NCBI RefSeq assembly: GCF_036030735.1
Contig: NZ_CP107928.1
Location: 1,860,001 to 1,924,000, forward strand
Direction of reading: 5' to 3'
Length of the DNA: 64,000 nt
Source: Streptomyces sp. NBC_00425
GTDB taxonomy: Bacteria; Actinomycetota; Actinomycetes; Streptomycetales; Streptomycetaceae
This document shows positions 27,025 to 35,366 of this stretch, piece after piece. The position numbers and the translations under genes are program-made. Every line of letters begins with the position of its first letter. Position 1 is the stretch's first letter. The notes beneath the pieces are model-generated. The model worked only from the letters and a program-made list of their open reading frames with translations. It had not been told where the DNA came from and searched no databases.

Positions 27025-27526
27025 TCACGGGGGAGGCCGTCCTGATGGGGCGGCAGGTAGCGCGCCGGACCGCTTGTCGAGAGCCGCGCACCGCTCCCGC
27101 ACCACGCGTTCGCGGACCTCGTCACCCAGATCCTCGCCGGCGTCCCGCGTGCGATGGGCGTCCTCGGACGAGTCGCCGAAGACGAGTGTCCAGCCGTCCA
27201 GCAGCGCACTGATTCGCGTCCGCGACCTACAGACGGCCGAGCGCCCAGCCGGGCCTGCGGGCCGTTTCTCGCGAGCCGGCCGAGGCGGCACCGGCGAGGG
27301 CCTCGGCGAGCGCGGGCTCGCCGATCCGGCACAGCACGTCAGCCGAGACGGCCCGGTCCACGGGCGGCTGCTCGTCGCAGAGCACCGCGAGCACGGGCGC
27401 CGCGGCTTCAAGGCCTCGTCCCACGAGGATGTCACGGGCGGTCCGGGTCTCCTCCCAGGAGCCGGAGAGGTCGTCGATCAGCGGGTTTCGGTCCTCGACG
27501 GGGACTGTGGCGCCGGGGGCCGACAA
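27025..27526 (-). pseudogene. Probable frameshifted small gene with HEAT-like repeat
   Basis: From ATG 27526 the frame reads a helical repeat (RDILVGRGLEAAAPVLAVLC, ALAEALAGAASAGSRETARR) and stops at 27227. A second frame continues to 27025 with protein-like sequence DGWTLVFGDSSEDAHRTRDA and GDEVRERVVRERCAALDKRS. The switch suggests a frameshift near 27230 in a protein of about 165 residues. Function is unknown. It could also be one short intact gene followed by noncoding DNA. Confidence 0.35.
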
Positions 27527-27735
27527 CGCCCCGGGCCACGAGGGGGACCGTCGCCCGCGGCACGGCCGGCCGTCGACGAGGCGAGCTGACCCGTGCGGCC
27601 GATCGCGCCGGCCCGCTGCCGACCGGGGCGTTCGCGCACTGCGAGACCGGCGCGCGCAGGGGGCGTAAGGTCCGGTAATGAGGGAGTCACTCCTGACCGC
27701 GCTCCCTGGCCCTGCGTTCCGGGGAAGGTGAGAAC

Positions 27736-29877
27736 GTGGCGGACGCTGCCGCCGAAGACCACCGTGCCGGTTCCGGTCCGGAGCTGCTGGAGCCGGTGCT
27801 GGTCGAACTCGCGCGGCGGACCGGCGCCTCCGTGACCGCCGTCTATCTGCTGCAGGAGGACGAGCCGGTCCTGCGGCTGACCGCGCTGGGCGGGACCCCG
27901 TGGGAGATCTCCATGCCCTGGGCGCGCGTGCTGCTGGACGCCGTCTCGCCGGTCTCCGACGCGGTGCGGGAGCGGCGTCTGGTGTGGGTGGGCGGGCGTG
28001 AGGAGATGGCGCGCCGTTATCCGCGGCTGGCGCTCGTCGTGCCGTACCGGTTCGCGCTGGCCGCCGCCGCCGTGGCCACCGGCGCCGACGTCTGGGGCGG
28101 ACTGGTGCTGCACTGGCCCGCCTCGCACCCGCCGGAGCTGAACCCGCGCGAGCGGGAGGCCATCACCGGCGCGTGTCACCGGCTGGGCCTGGTCCTGCGG
28201 CACGCCGCCGAGGCGGGGCGGCCGGTGCGGCCCGGCGCGGAACCGCTGATGCTGCCGCCGCTGCGGGCCCGGACCACGGGACCGGACGAGGCGCAGGCGG
28301 CGGTCGACTTCGTCGAGCGCATCCCCGGCGGCTGCTGCTCACTGGGCGTGGACGGCCGTATCGCCTTCGTCAGCACCAAGGCCGCCGAACTGCTCGGCGC
28401 CGACGTCGAGACCCTGCTCGGCACGAAGCCGTGGGAGGCCCTGCCCTGGCTGGACGAGCCGACCGCCGAGGACAGCTACCGGGCGACCGTGCTCAGCCGG
28501 GAGCCGGTGTCCTTCACCGCCCTGCGCCCCCCGGACCGGTGGCTGTCGTTCCGGCTCACCCCGGACGCCTCGGGCATCAGCGTGCACATCGCGCCCACCC
28601 ATTCGGCCCACACCCACCCGCCGGTCTCCGGCCCGCCCGGGCCGGAGGCGGGCGCGTCCACCGCTCCCGGGCGGGCCGCCACCCTGTACCACCTGATGCA
28701 TCTGGCCGCCACGCTCACCGAGGCGGTCGGCGTGCGGGACGTGGTCGACCAGGTCGCGGACCAGATGCTGCCCGCCTTCGGCGCGGCGGCGCTCGCCCTG
28801 ATGACCGCCGAGGACGGCAGGCTGCGGATCATCGGCTACCGCGGCTACTCCGCGGACGTCATGGAACGCTTCGACGCCGAGCCGCTCACCTCCGCCACCC
28901 CGGCCGTGCACACCCTGACGACGGGCGTGCCCGCCTTCTTCGGCGACTTCGCCGAGCTCAAGCGCGCCTATCCGCCCGCGGTGCTGCAGGACGGCATGGG
29001 GGCCTGGGCCTTCCTGCCGCTGATCACCTCCGGCCACCCGGTCGGTTCCCTGGTGCTCGCCTACGACCGGCCCCGCGCCTTCGCCGCCGAGGAACGCGCC
29101 GTCCTCACCTCCACCGCCGGGCTGATCGCGCAGTCCCTCGACCGCGCCCGCCTGTACGACAACAAGCACCAGCTCGCGCACGACCTGCAGGCCGCCCTGC
29201 TCCCCCACGCCCTGCCCGGCGTCCCCGGCCTGGAGGTGGCCGCCCGCTACCTTCCCGCGACCCGCGGCATGGACGTCGGCGGCGACTTCTACGATCTGAT
29301 CCGCCTCGACGCCACCACCGCCGCGGCGGCCATCGGCGACGTCCAGGGCCACAACATGACGGCCGCCGCTCTGATGGGGCAGGTCCGCACCGCCGTCCAC
29401 GCCACCGCGGGCGCGCCCCCGGACGAGGTCCTCGCCCGCACCAACCGGCTGCTCACCGATCTCGACCCCGGACTGTTCACCAGCTGTCTGTACGCCCACA
29501 TCGACCTCACCGGGCAGCGCGCCTTCCTGGCCACCGCCGGGCACCCGCCCCCGCTGCTGCGCCACCCCGACGGCCGCACCGAGATCCTGCAGCTGCCGCC
29601 GGGGCTGCTGCTGGGCATCGACCCCGACGTGTCCTACTCGTGCACCGAGGTCCCGCTGCCGCCCGGCTCCGTGCTGGCCTTCTACACCGACGGGCTCGTC
29701 GAGGCGCCCGGGGTGGACCTCGGGGACTCCGTCGTCGCCCTCGCCCGCCGGCTGGAGCGGGCCGGTCCGGGCACCCTGGACGCCCTCGCCGATGCGCTCA
29801 TCCAGCACTCCCGTCGCTCCGCGCCCCGCAGCGACGACATCGCCCTGCTCCTCGTCCGCCCCACCGGGCGGCCCTGA
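27736..29877 (+). CDS. GAF-PAS-GAF-PP2C sensor phosphatase
   Basis: This 713-residue protein starts at GTG 27736. A first GAF domain (about 15-155) is followed by a PAS domain (about 185-275, GGCCSLGVDGRIAFVSTKAA), a second GAF domain (about 310-475) and a SpoIIE/PP2C phosphatase domain (about 490-710). The phosphatase has RGMDVGGDFYDLIRL, GDVQGHNMTAAALMGQ, TAGHPPPLLR, FYTDGLVEAPGVD and SDDIALLLVR; the metal aspartates are present. The family acts in partner-switching control of sigma factors. It is immediately convergent with the P450 gene (8 bases). Confidence 0.93.
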   Translation: MADAAAEDHRAGSGPELLEPVLVELARRTGASVTAVYLLQEDEPVLRLTALGGTPWEISMPWARVLLDAVSPVSDAVRERRLVWVGGREEMARRYPRLALVVPYRFALAAAAVATGADVWGGLVLHWPASHPPELNPREREAITGACHRLGLVLRHAAEAGRPVRPGAEPLMLPPLRARTTGPDEAQAAVDFVERIPGGCCSLGVDGRIAFVSTKAAELLGADVETLLGTKPWEALPWLDEPTAEDSYRATVLSREPVSFTALRPPDRWLSFRLTPDASGISVHIAPTHSAHTHPPVSGPPGPEAGASTAPGRAATLYHLMHLAATLTEAVGVRDVVDQVADQMLPAFGAAALALMTAEDGRLRIIGYRGYSADVMERFDAEPLTSATPAVHTLTTGVPAFFGDFAELKRAYPPAVLQDGMGAWAFLPLITSGHPVGSLVLAYDRPRAFAAEERAVLTSTAGLIAQSLDRARLYDNKHQLAHDLQAALLPHALPGVPGLEVAARYLPATRGMDVGGDFYDLIRLDATTAAAAIGDVQGHNMTAAALMGQVRTAVHATAGAPPDEVLARTNRLLTDLDPGLFTSCLYAHIDLTGQRAFLATAGHPPPLLRHPDGRTEILQLPPGLLLGIDPDVSYSCTEVPLPPGSVLAFYTDGLVEAPGVDLGDSVVALARRLERAGPGTLDALADALIQHSRRSAPRSDDIALLLVRPTGRP

Positions 29878-29885
29878 GCCGGCGC

Positions 29886-31199
29886 TCAGGCCAGGGTGAC
29901 CTCGACCGGCAGCTTCTTGATGCCGTTGACGAAGTTGGAGCGGACCCGGGGGACGTCGCCGGCCAGCCGGATGTCGGCGATCCGCGGGATGAGCTCCTCG
30001 AACATGATGCGGATCTCGGTGCGGGCGAGCAGGTTGCCCAGACACAGGTGGGGGCTGCCCTTGCCGAAGGTGACGTGGTCGTTGTGCGTCCGGGCGACGT
30101 CGAAGTCGTACGGGTCGCCGAAGACGGCCTCGTCGCGGTTGCCGGAGGCGTACCACATGACGACCTTGTCGCCCTCCCTGACCCGCTTGCCCCCGAGTTC
30201 GACGTCCCGGGTGGCGGTGCGGCGGAAGTGGTACACCGGGGAGGCCCAGCGCAGGAACTCCTCGACCGCCGTCGGGATGAGCGAGGGGTCGTCCCGCAGC
30301 CTGGCGAGCTGGTCGGGGTGCTGGAGCAGGGCCAGCATGGAGTGGGAGATGGTGTGGCGGGTGGTCTCGTTGCCGGCCACCACCAGCAGCAGGAAGTAGT
30401 TGTCGAAGTCCTGCGCGGAGAGCGGGACCCCGTCGCGCGGGACGGTGTTGACGAGCTTGGACACCAGGTCCTGGCCGTCGCCGCCGCGCCGCTGCCGGGC
30501 CAGCTCGCGGCCGTACTCGAAGACCTCGAGCGAGGCGGGCGAACGGAACGGCAGGTCGCGGTACTTCTCGCTCTCCGCACTGTGCAGGAGCACGTCGGCG
30601 TAGTCGGGGTCGGTGTTGCCGATGATGCGGTTGCCCCAGTCGATGAGCTGCTGGTTGTCCTCCGGCGGCACGTCGAGGAGCCGGGCGAGCACGTTGATGG
30701 GGAAGTCGGCGGAGACGTCGGCGACGAAGTCGAACGAGCCCTTGGCCAGCGCCGCGTCCAGGGTCCTCGCGGTCAGGCCGCGCAGGAAGTCGCTGTAGCT
30801 GTTGATGACGCCGGCGCCGAACTGGCGCTGGATGACGCTGCGCAGGGCGCGGTGGCGGACGCCGTCCATCTCCAGGATCGAGGCGCGCTTCTTGATCTGG
30901 TCCTCGTCGACCTCCTCCAGGTTGACGAAGCGGGTGGAGGTGAAGGTCTCGGCGTCGCGGTCGACGCGTGCGATGTCGGCGTGCCGGGTGACCGCCCAGA
31001 AGCCGGAGTTGGGGGCCTCCTCGGGCTGCCAGTGGACCGGGTCCTGGTGGCGCAGGGTGTGGAACATCCGCCACGGGGTGACGCCGTCGGCGAAGTTGTC
31101 GAGGTCGGCGAGGTCCACCCGGTCCAGCGGCAGGGGCTCTTCCAGGGCGGCGCGCAGCTCGGCCCTGCTGGTGGGGACGGCGGCGGTGGGGCTGTTCAT
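29886..31199 (-). CDS. Cytochrome P450 of the catabolic island
   Basis: This is a 437-residue soluble bacterial P450. The I-helix is LLLVVAGNETTRHTISHSML (proton relay Thr), ExxR is in VEEFLRWASPV and the heme loop is FGKGSPHLCLGN with the Cys ligand. The loop has an extra-polar KGSPH in place of the usual GxGxH. It lies downstream of the glutamine-synthetase-like gene on the same strand, and the ferredoxin and reductase genes across the divergent promoter are its probable electron donors. The substrate is unknown; a gamma-glutamyl-linked amine or aromatic is the leading inference. Confidence 0.94.
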   Translation of the reverse strand: MNSPTAAVPTSRAELRAALEEPLPLDRVDLADLDNFADGVTPWRMFHTLRHQDPVHWQPEEAPNSGFWAVTRHADIARVDRDAETFTSTRFVNLEEVDEDQIKKRASILEMDGVRHRALRSVIQRQFGAGVINSYSDFLRGLTARTLDAALAKGSFDFVADVSADFPINVLARLLDVPPEDNQQLIDWGNRIIGNTDPDYADVLLHSAESEKYRDLPFRSPASLEVFEYGRELARQRRGGDGQDLVSKLVNTVPRDGVPLSAQDFDNYFLLLVVAGNETTRHTISHSMLALLQHPDQLARLRDDPSLIPTAVEEFLRWASPVYHFRRTATRDVELGGKRVREGDKVVMWYASGNRDEAVFGDPYDFDVARTHNDHVTFGKGSPHLCLGNLLARTEIRIMFEELIPRIADIRLAGDVPRVRSNFVNGIKKLPVEVTLA

Positions 31200-31373
31200 A
31201 GGTGGTCTCCTGTGCAGGGCGGAGCGGAGTGGGACGGGGCGGCCGGGCTGGGGCGGCCGGGGCTCGGGGCGATCGGGGCTGTCGGGGTTGGGACATCCGG
31301 CCGGGCGCGAGGGCGCGGGCTCGGGGCGGCCGCGGGCTCGGGGAGGGCACGGTTCGGGGCGGCCGACCCGGCC
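31200..31373. other. G-run-rich spacer between ligase and P450 genes
   Basis: The + strand holds many GGGG or GGGGG runs separated by short gaps (for example near 31217-31290), with repeated CGGGGC units. It could form G-quadruplexes in DNA; on the transcript of the minus-strand genes it is C-rich. No coding potential was seen in frame with either neighbour. Confidence 0.55.
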
Positions 31374-32729
31374 TCAGAGGTGGTAGGCGTACTCGGTGAA
31401 CTCCCAGTCGGTGACATGCCGGCCGAAGCGCTCGGCCTCGTTGCGCTTGTAGGCGAGGAAGGAGGCGGTGAAGTCCTTGCCGAGGAGATCGGTGAGTGCG
31501 GTGTCCGCCTCCAGCGCGTCGAGCGCCGCCGGCAGGCTCGTGGGCAGCAGGGCGGAGCGGGTGGTGTCGTACCCGTAGCCCTCCAGCGGGGCGGCCGGCT
31601 CCTCGCCCGCCCGGACGCCGAGCAGGGCGGCGGCGATCGTGCCCGCGACGAGCAGGTAGGGGTTGGCGCCGGCGTCGCCGAGACGCAGTTCGAGCCGGGC
31701 GCCGCTGCCGCGCTCCGGCGGGATGCGGACCATGGCGCTGCGGTTGTCGAGGCCCCAGTCGATCAGCCACGGCGCGAGGGTGTCGGGGCCGAAGCGCTTG
31801 TACGAGTTCACGGTGGGGTTGGCCAGTGCCGCGAGCGCCGGTGCGTGGGCGAGGATGCCGGCGACGGCGTGCCGGGCCGTGGCCGAGAGGCCGTGGGCGC
31901 CGGCCGGGTCGTCGAAGGCGTTGTCGCCGTCGGCGTCGTCGCAGGACAGGTGGAGGTGGAAGCCGGAGCCTCCCGCGTCGCCGAAGGGCTTGGCCATGAA
32001 GGTGGCCAGCCTGCCCTCCTTGCGGGCCAGTTCCTTGACCGCGGCCTTGAAGCGGAAGGCGCGGTCGGCCGCGTCGAGGGCGTCGGAGTGCGTCAGGTTG
32101 ATCTCGATCTGGCCGCCGTCGAACTCGTGGTTGCCGTTGGTGACGCCCAGACCGAGGTCGCGCAGCTGGCGCAGGGTGCGCAGCAGATGGTTGCCGGGGT
32201 CGGCGCGCAGGCCGGCTGTGTAGACGGCGCCGGTCGTCTCCGGGGCGCGGCGCCAGCCGGTGGGCGTGCCGGGGGCCGGTTCGAGGAGGAAGTACTCCAG
32301 CTCTGGGCCGACGACGGGTCGCAGTCCCTGCTCGGCGCAGCGGGCCAGGACGGTGCGCAGCAGGTCGCGCGGGGATTCCGCGGCGGGTTCCCCGGTCGCC
32401 GGGTCGCTGACCTCGCCGAGGCAGGCGGCGACGCCGGGTTCCCAGGGCAGGGGGACGGCCGTGGACAGGTCGGGGCGTACGCAGACGTCCGGCAGCCCGG
32501 CGTCGAGGCCGCCCGGCACCGGGACCACGTCGCCCTGGGGGGTGGTGTGGTAGACGGCGCGGCAGAAGGCCAGGCCGTGCTCGTCGGCCGAGGGCAGGTG
32601 GTCGAGCAGGACGTCGCGGGCGCGGTCGGTGCCCATCAGGTCGGGGTACTGGACCCGGACCACGTCGACGCCCTCGGCGGCGAGCCGTTCCATGTGCCGG
32701 CGGATGTCTGGGCTGTCGGATGCGCTCAC
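31374..32729 (-). CDS. Glutamine-synthetase-like gamma-glutamyl-amide ligase
   Basis: This 451-residue protein starts at GTG 32729 with AGGAG seven bases upstream. The GS beta-grasp N-domain is followed by a catalytic domain with GPELEYFLLEP, TNGNHEFDGGQIEINLTHSD, FMAKPFGDAGGSGFHLHLS, NSYKRFGPDTLAPWLIDWG and RSAMVRIPPERGSGARLELR. The NGNHEFDGGQ form is typical of non-housekeeping ligases such as PuuA, IpuC and aniline gamma-glutamyl ligases, which couple glutamate to an amine using ATP. A PuuC-like dehydrogenase, PuuD-like hydrolase and APC permease in the same island support this. The amine is unknown. Confidence 0.9.
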   Translation of the reverse strand: MSASDSPDIRRHMERLAAEGVDVVRVQYPDLMGTDRARDVLLDHLPSADEHGLAFCRAVYHTTPQGDVVPVPGGLDAGLPDVCVRPDLSTAVPLPWEPGVAACLGEVSDPATGEPAAESPRDLLRTVLARCAEQGLRPVVGPELEYFLLEPAPGTPTGWRRAPETTGAVYTAGLRADPGNHLLRTLRQLRDLGLGVTNGNHEFDGGQIEINLTHSDALDAADRAFRFKAAVKELARKEGRLATFMAKPFGDAGGSGFHLHLSCDDADGDNAFDDPAGAHGLSATARHAVAGILAHAPALAALANPTVNSYKRFGPDTLAPWLIDWGLDNRSAMVRIPPERGSGARLELRLGDAGANPYLLVAGTIAAALLGVRAGEEPAAPLEGYGYDTTRSALLPTSLPAALDALEADTALTDLLGKDFTASFLAYKRNEAERFGRHVTDWEFTEYAYHL

Positions 32730-32856
32730 CGGGTTCTCCTAGGGCGGAAAGGCGGGCTCCCCGGGGGCTTCGGCCGGACGGGAAGGCACTGAGGCGGCGG
32801 GTCCGGGGCCGGGAGGGAGCGGGAGGACGGTCCCGGGCGAACCCCTGGAGCCGTTC

Positions 32857-32870
32857 GTTTGATCCCGAAC
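32857..32870. promoter_or_regulatory. Predicted operator of the island regulator (ligase/P450 side)
   Basis: GTTTGATCCCGAAC fits GTTTG-N4-CAAAC with one changed base in the right half. On the minus strand it begins within a possible -10 (TACCGT, 17 bases after TTGCGG). This mirrors the arrangement of the ferredoxin-side site. Confidence 0.6.
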
Positions 32871-32934
32871 GGTATGGAAGGGAGTCGTGGCCCGCAAGGG
32901 GGCGGTGCAAAAAATTTATCCATCTGGACAGGTA

Positions 32935-32977
32935 TTGACCAGGGGGCGGCGGCTTCCTATGTTGTTTGACGCCAAAC
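32935..32977 (+). promoter_or_regulatory. Promoter and perfect operator of the ferredoxin-led operon
   Basis: TTGACC (32935-32940), a 17-bp spacer and TATGTT (32958-32963) form a strong vegetative promoter. The perfect inverted repeat GTTTGACGCCAAAC (32964-32977) starts at the next base, covering the transcription start. This is the classic position for a TetR-type repressor; the TetR gene at 38707 is the obvious candidate. Confidence 0.75.
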
Positions 32978-33112
32978 GAGTCAGGGCGGCTCTCCCGCCG
33001 CCCTGTGGCACCGGGGCCCGGCCCTCACCGGACGCTGTCGGTCCGCACCGGGCCGGGCCCTCCCGTCTCCTCCCCCTCCGCTCCGACGCGCCCACCCCTC
33101 AGGAGAACCGTC

Positions 33113-33301
33113 ATGAAGGTCGTCGTCGACATGAACAAGTGCCAGGACCACGGCCAGTGCGTCTTCGCCGCCCCGGACGTCTTCTCGCTGGACGACGACG
33201 GGCGGCTCGCCTACGTCCCCGACGCCGACGACGCGCTGCGCGACGAGGTCGAGGAAGCCGCCGACGTCTGCCCCCTGCAGGCCATCCGGATCGAGGGCTG
33301 A
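33113..33301 (+). CDS. 3Fe-4S type ferredoxin, P450 redox partner
   Basis: This 62-residue ferredoxin starts at ATG 33113 after AGGAGA. The cluster loop is CQDHGQC (Cys, then His where a four-cluster protein has Cys, then Cys), with a third Cys in VCPLQAI near the C-terminus. This arrangement is typical of small actinobacterial ferredoxins that carry electrons to P450s. It is first in the plus-strand operon and six bases from the reductase. Confidence 0.94.
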   Translation: MKVVVDMNKCQDHGQCVFAAPDVFSLDDDGRLAYVPDADDALRDEVEEAADVCPLQAIRIEG

Positions 33302-33306
33302 ACTCC

Positions 33307-34515
33307 ATGACCGGGACGATCGTCGTCGCGGGCGGCTCGATGGGCGGACTGCGTGCCGCCGAGCAGCTGCGCGCGGCGGGCTGGACCGGGGCCGTCACCG
33401 TCGTCGGCGACGAGCCCCACATGCCCTACAACCGCCCCCCGCTGTCCAAGGACGTGCTGGCGGGCAAGGCGCCGTTCGCGTCACTGGCCTTCACCCCGAA
33501 GGCGGCCGCGGCCGACGTGGAGTGGCGGCTCGGCACGAAGGTCGTCGCCGCCCGGCTCGACGAACGGACGGTCACCCTCGACGACGGCCGCGCGCTGTCC
33601 TACGACGGGCTGGTCGTCGCCACCGGGATGCGGCCGCGACGGCTGCGCTGCCCCGGGCCGCTCGCCGGCCGCCACACCGTCCGCACCCTGGACGACGCGA
33701 AGGGCCTGCGTGACGAGCTGACCGGACCCGGCGTCCGGCTGGTCGTCGTCGGCGCGGGATTCATCGGCTGCGAGGTCGCAGCCACCGCCGTCCGTCTCGG
33801 CGCGGCCGAGGTGACCGTCGTCGACCCGCTGCCCCTGCCCATGGCCGGCCCGCTCGGCGAGCTGCTGGGCCGCGCGCTGCTGAAGCGGCACGAGGAGCGC
33901 GGGGTGCGCTTCGCGCTCGGCACGGGCGTGGCCGGCTTCCGGGGCGAGGAGCGGGTGAGCGGCGTCGTCCTCGCGGACGGCCGAGTGCTGCCCGCCGACG
34001 TGGTGGTCGAGTCCGTCGGCTCGGTCGCCAACGTGGAATGGCTCGACGGCAACGGCCTCGACCTCGCCGACGGCGTCCTCACCGACGAGCGGCTGCGGGT
34101 CGGCGGCCGGTCCGACGTGGTCGCCGTCGGCGACGTGGCCCGATTCCCCAACGCCCGTTACGACGGCGTGCCCCGCCGCGTCGAGCACTGGTCGATCCCC
34201 ACCGACACCGCCAGGCACGCCGCGAAGACCCTGGTCGCCGGTCTCACCGGCGCCGGCCCGGAGCCCGGCCCCTTCGCCCCGCTGCCCACCTTCTGGAGCG
34301 ACCAGCACGACTTCCGGCTGCAGTCCTTCGGGGCGCCCGGTCTCGGCACGGACGACGTACGCGTCCTGGACGGCGACCCCGACGGCGACGTCCTGGTCGG
34401 CTACCACACCGGCGGCCGGCTGGTCGGCGTCGTCGCCCTCGGCGGTCCGGCGGCCGCGACGGCCGCCGCCCGCTACCGCGCCCAGTTGCTGAAGTCGCCC
34501 GCCCTCACCCCGTAA
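33307..34515 (+). CDS. FAD-dependent ferredoxin reductase
   Basis: This 402-residue protein of the putidaredoxin/rhodocoxin reductase class has an FAD motif IVVAGGSMGGLRAAEQLRAA at the N-terminus, MPYNRPPLSKDVL, an NAD motif LVVVGAGFIGCEVAATAVRL and a second FAD segment VVAVGDVARFPN. It passes electrons from NAD(P)H to the upstream ferredoxin and on to the P450. The first glycine motif reads GGSMGG instead of GxGxxG, which still fits the class. ATG 33307 is five bases after the ferredoxin stop. Confidence 0.94.
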   Translation: MTGTIVVAGGSMGGLRAAEQLRAAGWTGAVTVVGDEPHMPYNRPPLSKDVLAGKAPFASLAFTPKAAAADVEWRLGTKVVAARLDERTVTLDDGRALSYDGLVVATGMRPRRLRCPGPLAGRHTVRTLDDAKGLRDELTGPGVRLVVVGAGFIGCEVAATAVRLGAAEVTVVDPLPLPMAGPLGELLGRALLKRHEERGVRFALGTGVAGFRGEERVSGVVLADGRVLPADVVVESVGSVANVEWLDGNGLDLADGVLTDERLRVGGRSDVVAVGDVARFPNARYDGVPRRVEHWSIPTDTARHAAKTLVAGLTGAGPEPGPFAPLPTFWSDQHDFRLQSFGAPGLGTDDVRVLDGDPDGDVLVGYHTGGRLVGVVALGGPAAATAAARYRAQLLKSPALTP

Positions 34516-34526
34516 GGAAGCCCGTC

Positions 34527-35333
34527 ATGTCCTCTGTCCGTGGATACTTCCACCCCAAGACGGCGACCGGCGCCTCGTCGCTGATCCCGTCGCCGCCGTG
34601 GCGCTACTCCGGCGACCTGCTGACCGTCGAGTACCGGACCGACCCGGCCCGGGTGCGCGAACTGCTGCCCGAGCCGCTGGAGCTCGCCGACGAGGACCCC
34701 GGCGCGGTGGCGTTGATCTGGGCCGACTGGCAGTCCTGCGCCGCCTCCGGCGACGAACTGCTCGACCCGGTGCTCTCCCAGTACAAGGAGGCGTTCGCGG
34801 TCGTCCGCTGCGCGTACCGGGGGCAGACCTACTCGCGGTGCGTCTACATCTGGGTGGACAAGGACTTCGCCATCGCCCGCGGGCTGCACCAGGGGTATCC
34901 GAAGAAGCTCGGCTCCATCCACCAGACACGGCCGCACCCCTACGGGCCGGCCCCGCGCATCGAGGCGGGGGCCCGGTTCGGAGCGACGCTGGCAGCGGCG
35001 GACCGGCGGCTCGCCCAGACGGTGGTGACGCTGCGCGAGCCGTCGGAGACGAACGGGTTCGTCAACGCGCACCCCATGGCCCACCACCGCTGGCTGCCCT
35101 CCATCGAGAAGGGGAGGGGGCCGGCCCTCGACGAGCTGATCGAGACCGGTGCGGCCTCCTTCGAGGCGGGCCCCGCATGGGTCGGCGAGGCGGAACTCGA
35201 GCTGTTCGAGGCGCCCACGGAGGAACTGGCCCGGCTGGAGATCCGCGAACCGATCGCCGCCTACTACCGACAGGTCGGCGTTGTCTGGGACGGCGGCCGG
35301 CTGCTGGAGTCCGGCACGTCCGGCGCCGAGTAA
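34527..35333 (+). CDS. Acetoacetate decarboxylase family protein
   Basis: This is a 268-residue protein. It shows the ADC fold features: the start PPWRYSGDLLTVEYRTDPAR, YIWVDKDFAIARGLHQGYPK and KLGSIHQTR, where the second lysine of the PKK pair is placed like the Schiff-base lysine region of the family. In this operon it may decarboxylate or cyclise a ring-cleavage product instead of acetoacetate; homologues of varied function exist. It lies between the reductase and the aldehyde dehydrogenase. The specific reaction cannot be assigned. Confidence 0.85.
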   Translation: MSSVRGYFHPKTATGASSLIPSPPWRYSGDLLTVEYRTDPARVRELLPEPLELADEDPGAVALIWADWQSCAASGDELLDPVLSQYKEAFAVVRCAYRGQTYSRCVYIWVDKDFAIARGLHQGYPKKLGSIHQTRPHPYGPAPRIEAGARFGATLAAADRRLAQTVVTLREPSETNGFVNAHPMAHHRWLPSIEKGRGPALDELIETGAASFEAGPAWVGEAELELFEAPTEELARLEIREPIAAYYRQVGVVWDGGRLLESGTSGAE

Positions 35334-35366
35334 CCCCCTCACGCCTCACAGAACTTGGAGACCGGC

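Noticed and set aside
28173..32910. Two frames of more than 1500 codons, one on each strand
   Set aside because: Both overlap genes with intact P450, GS and PP2C motifs in other frames and show no domains.
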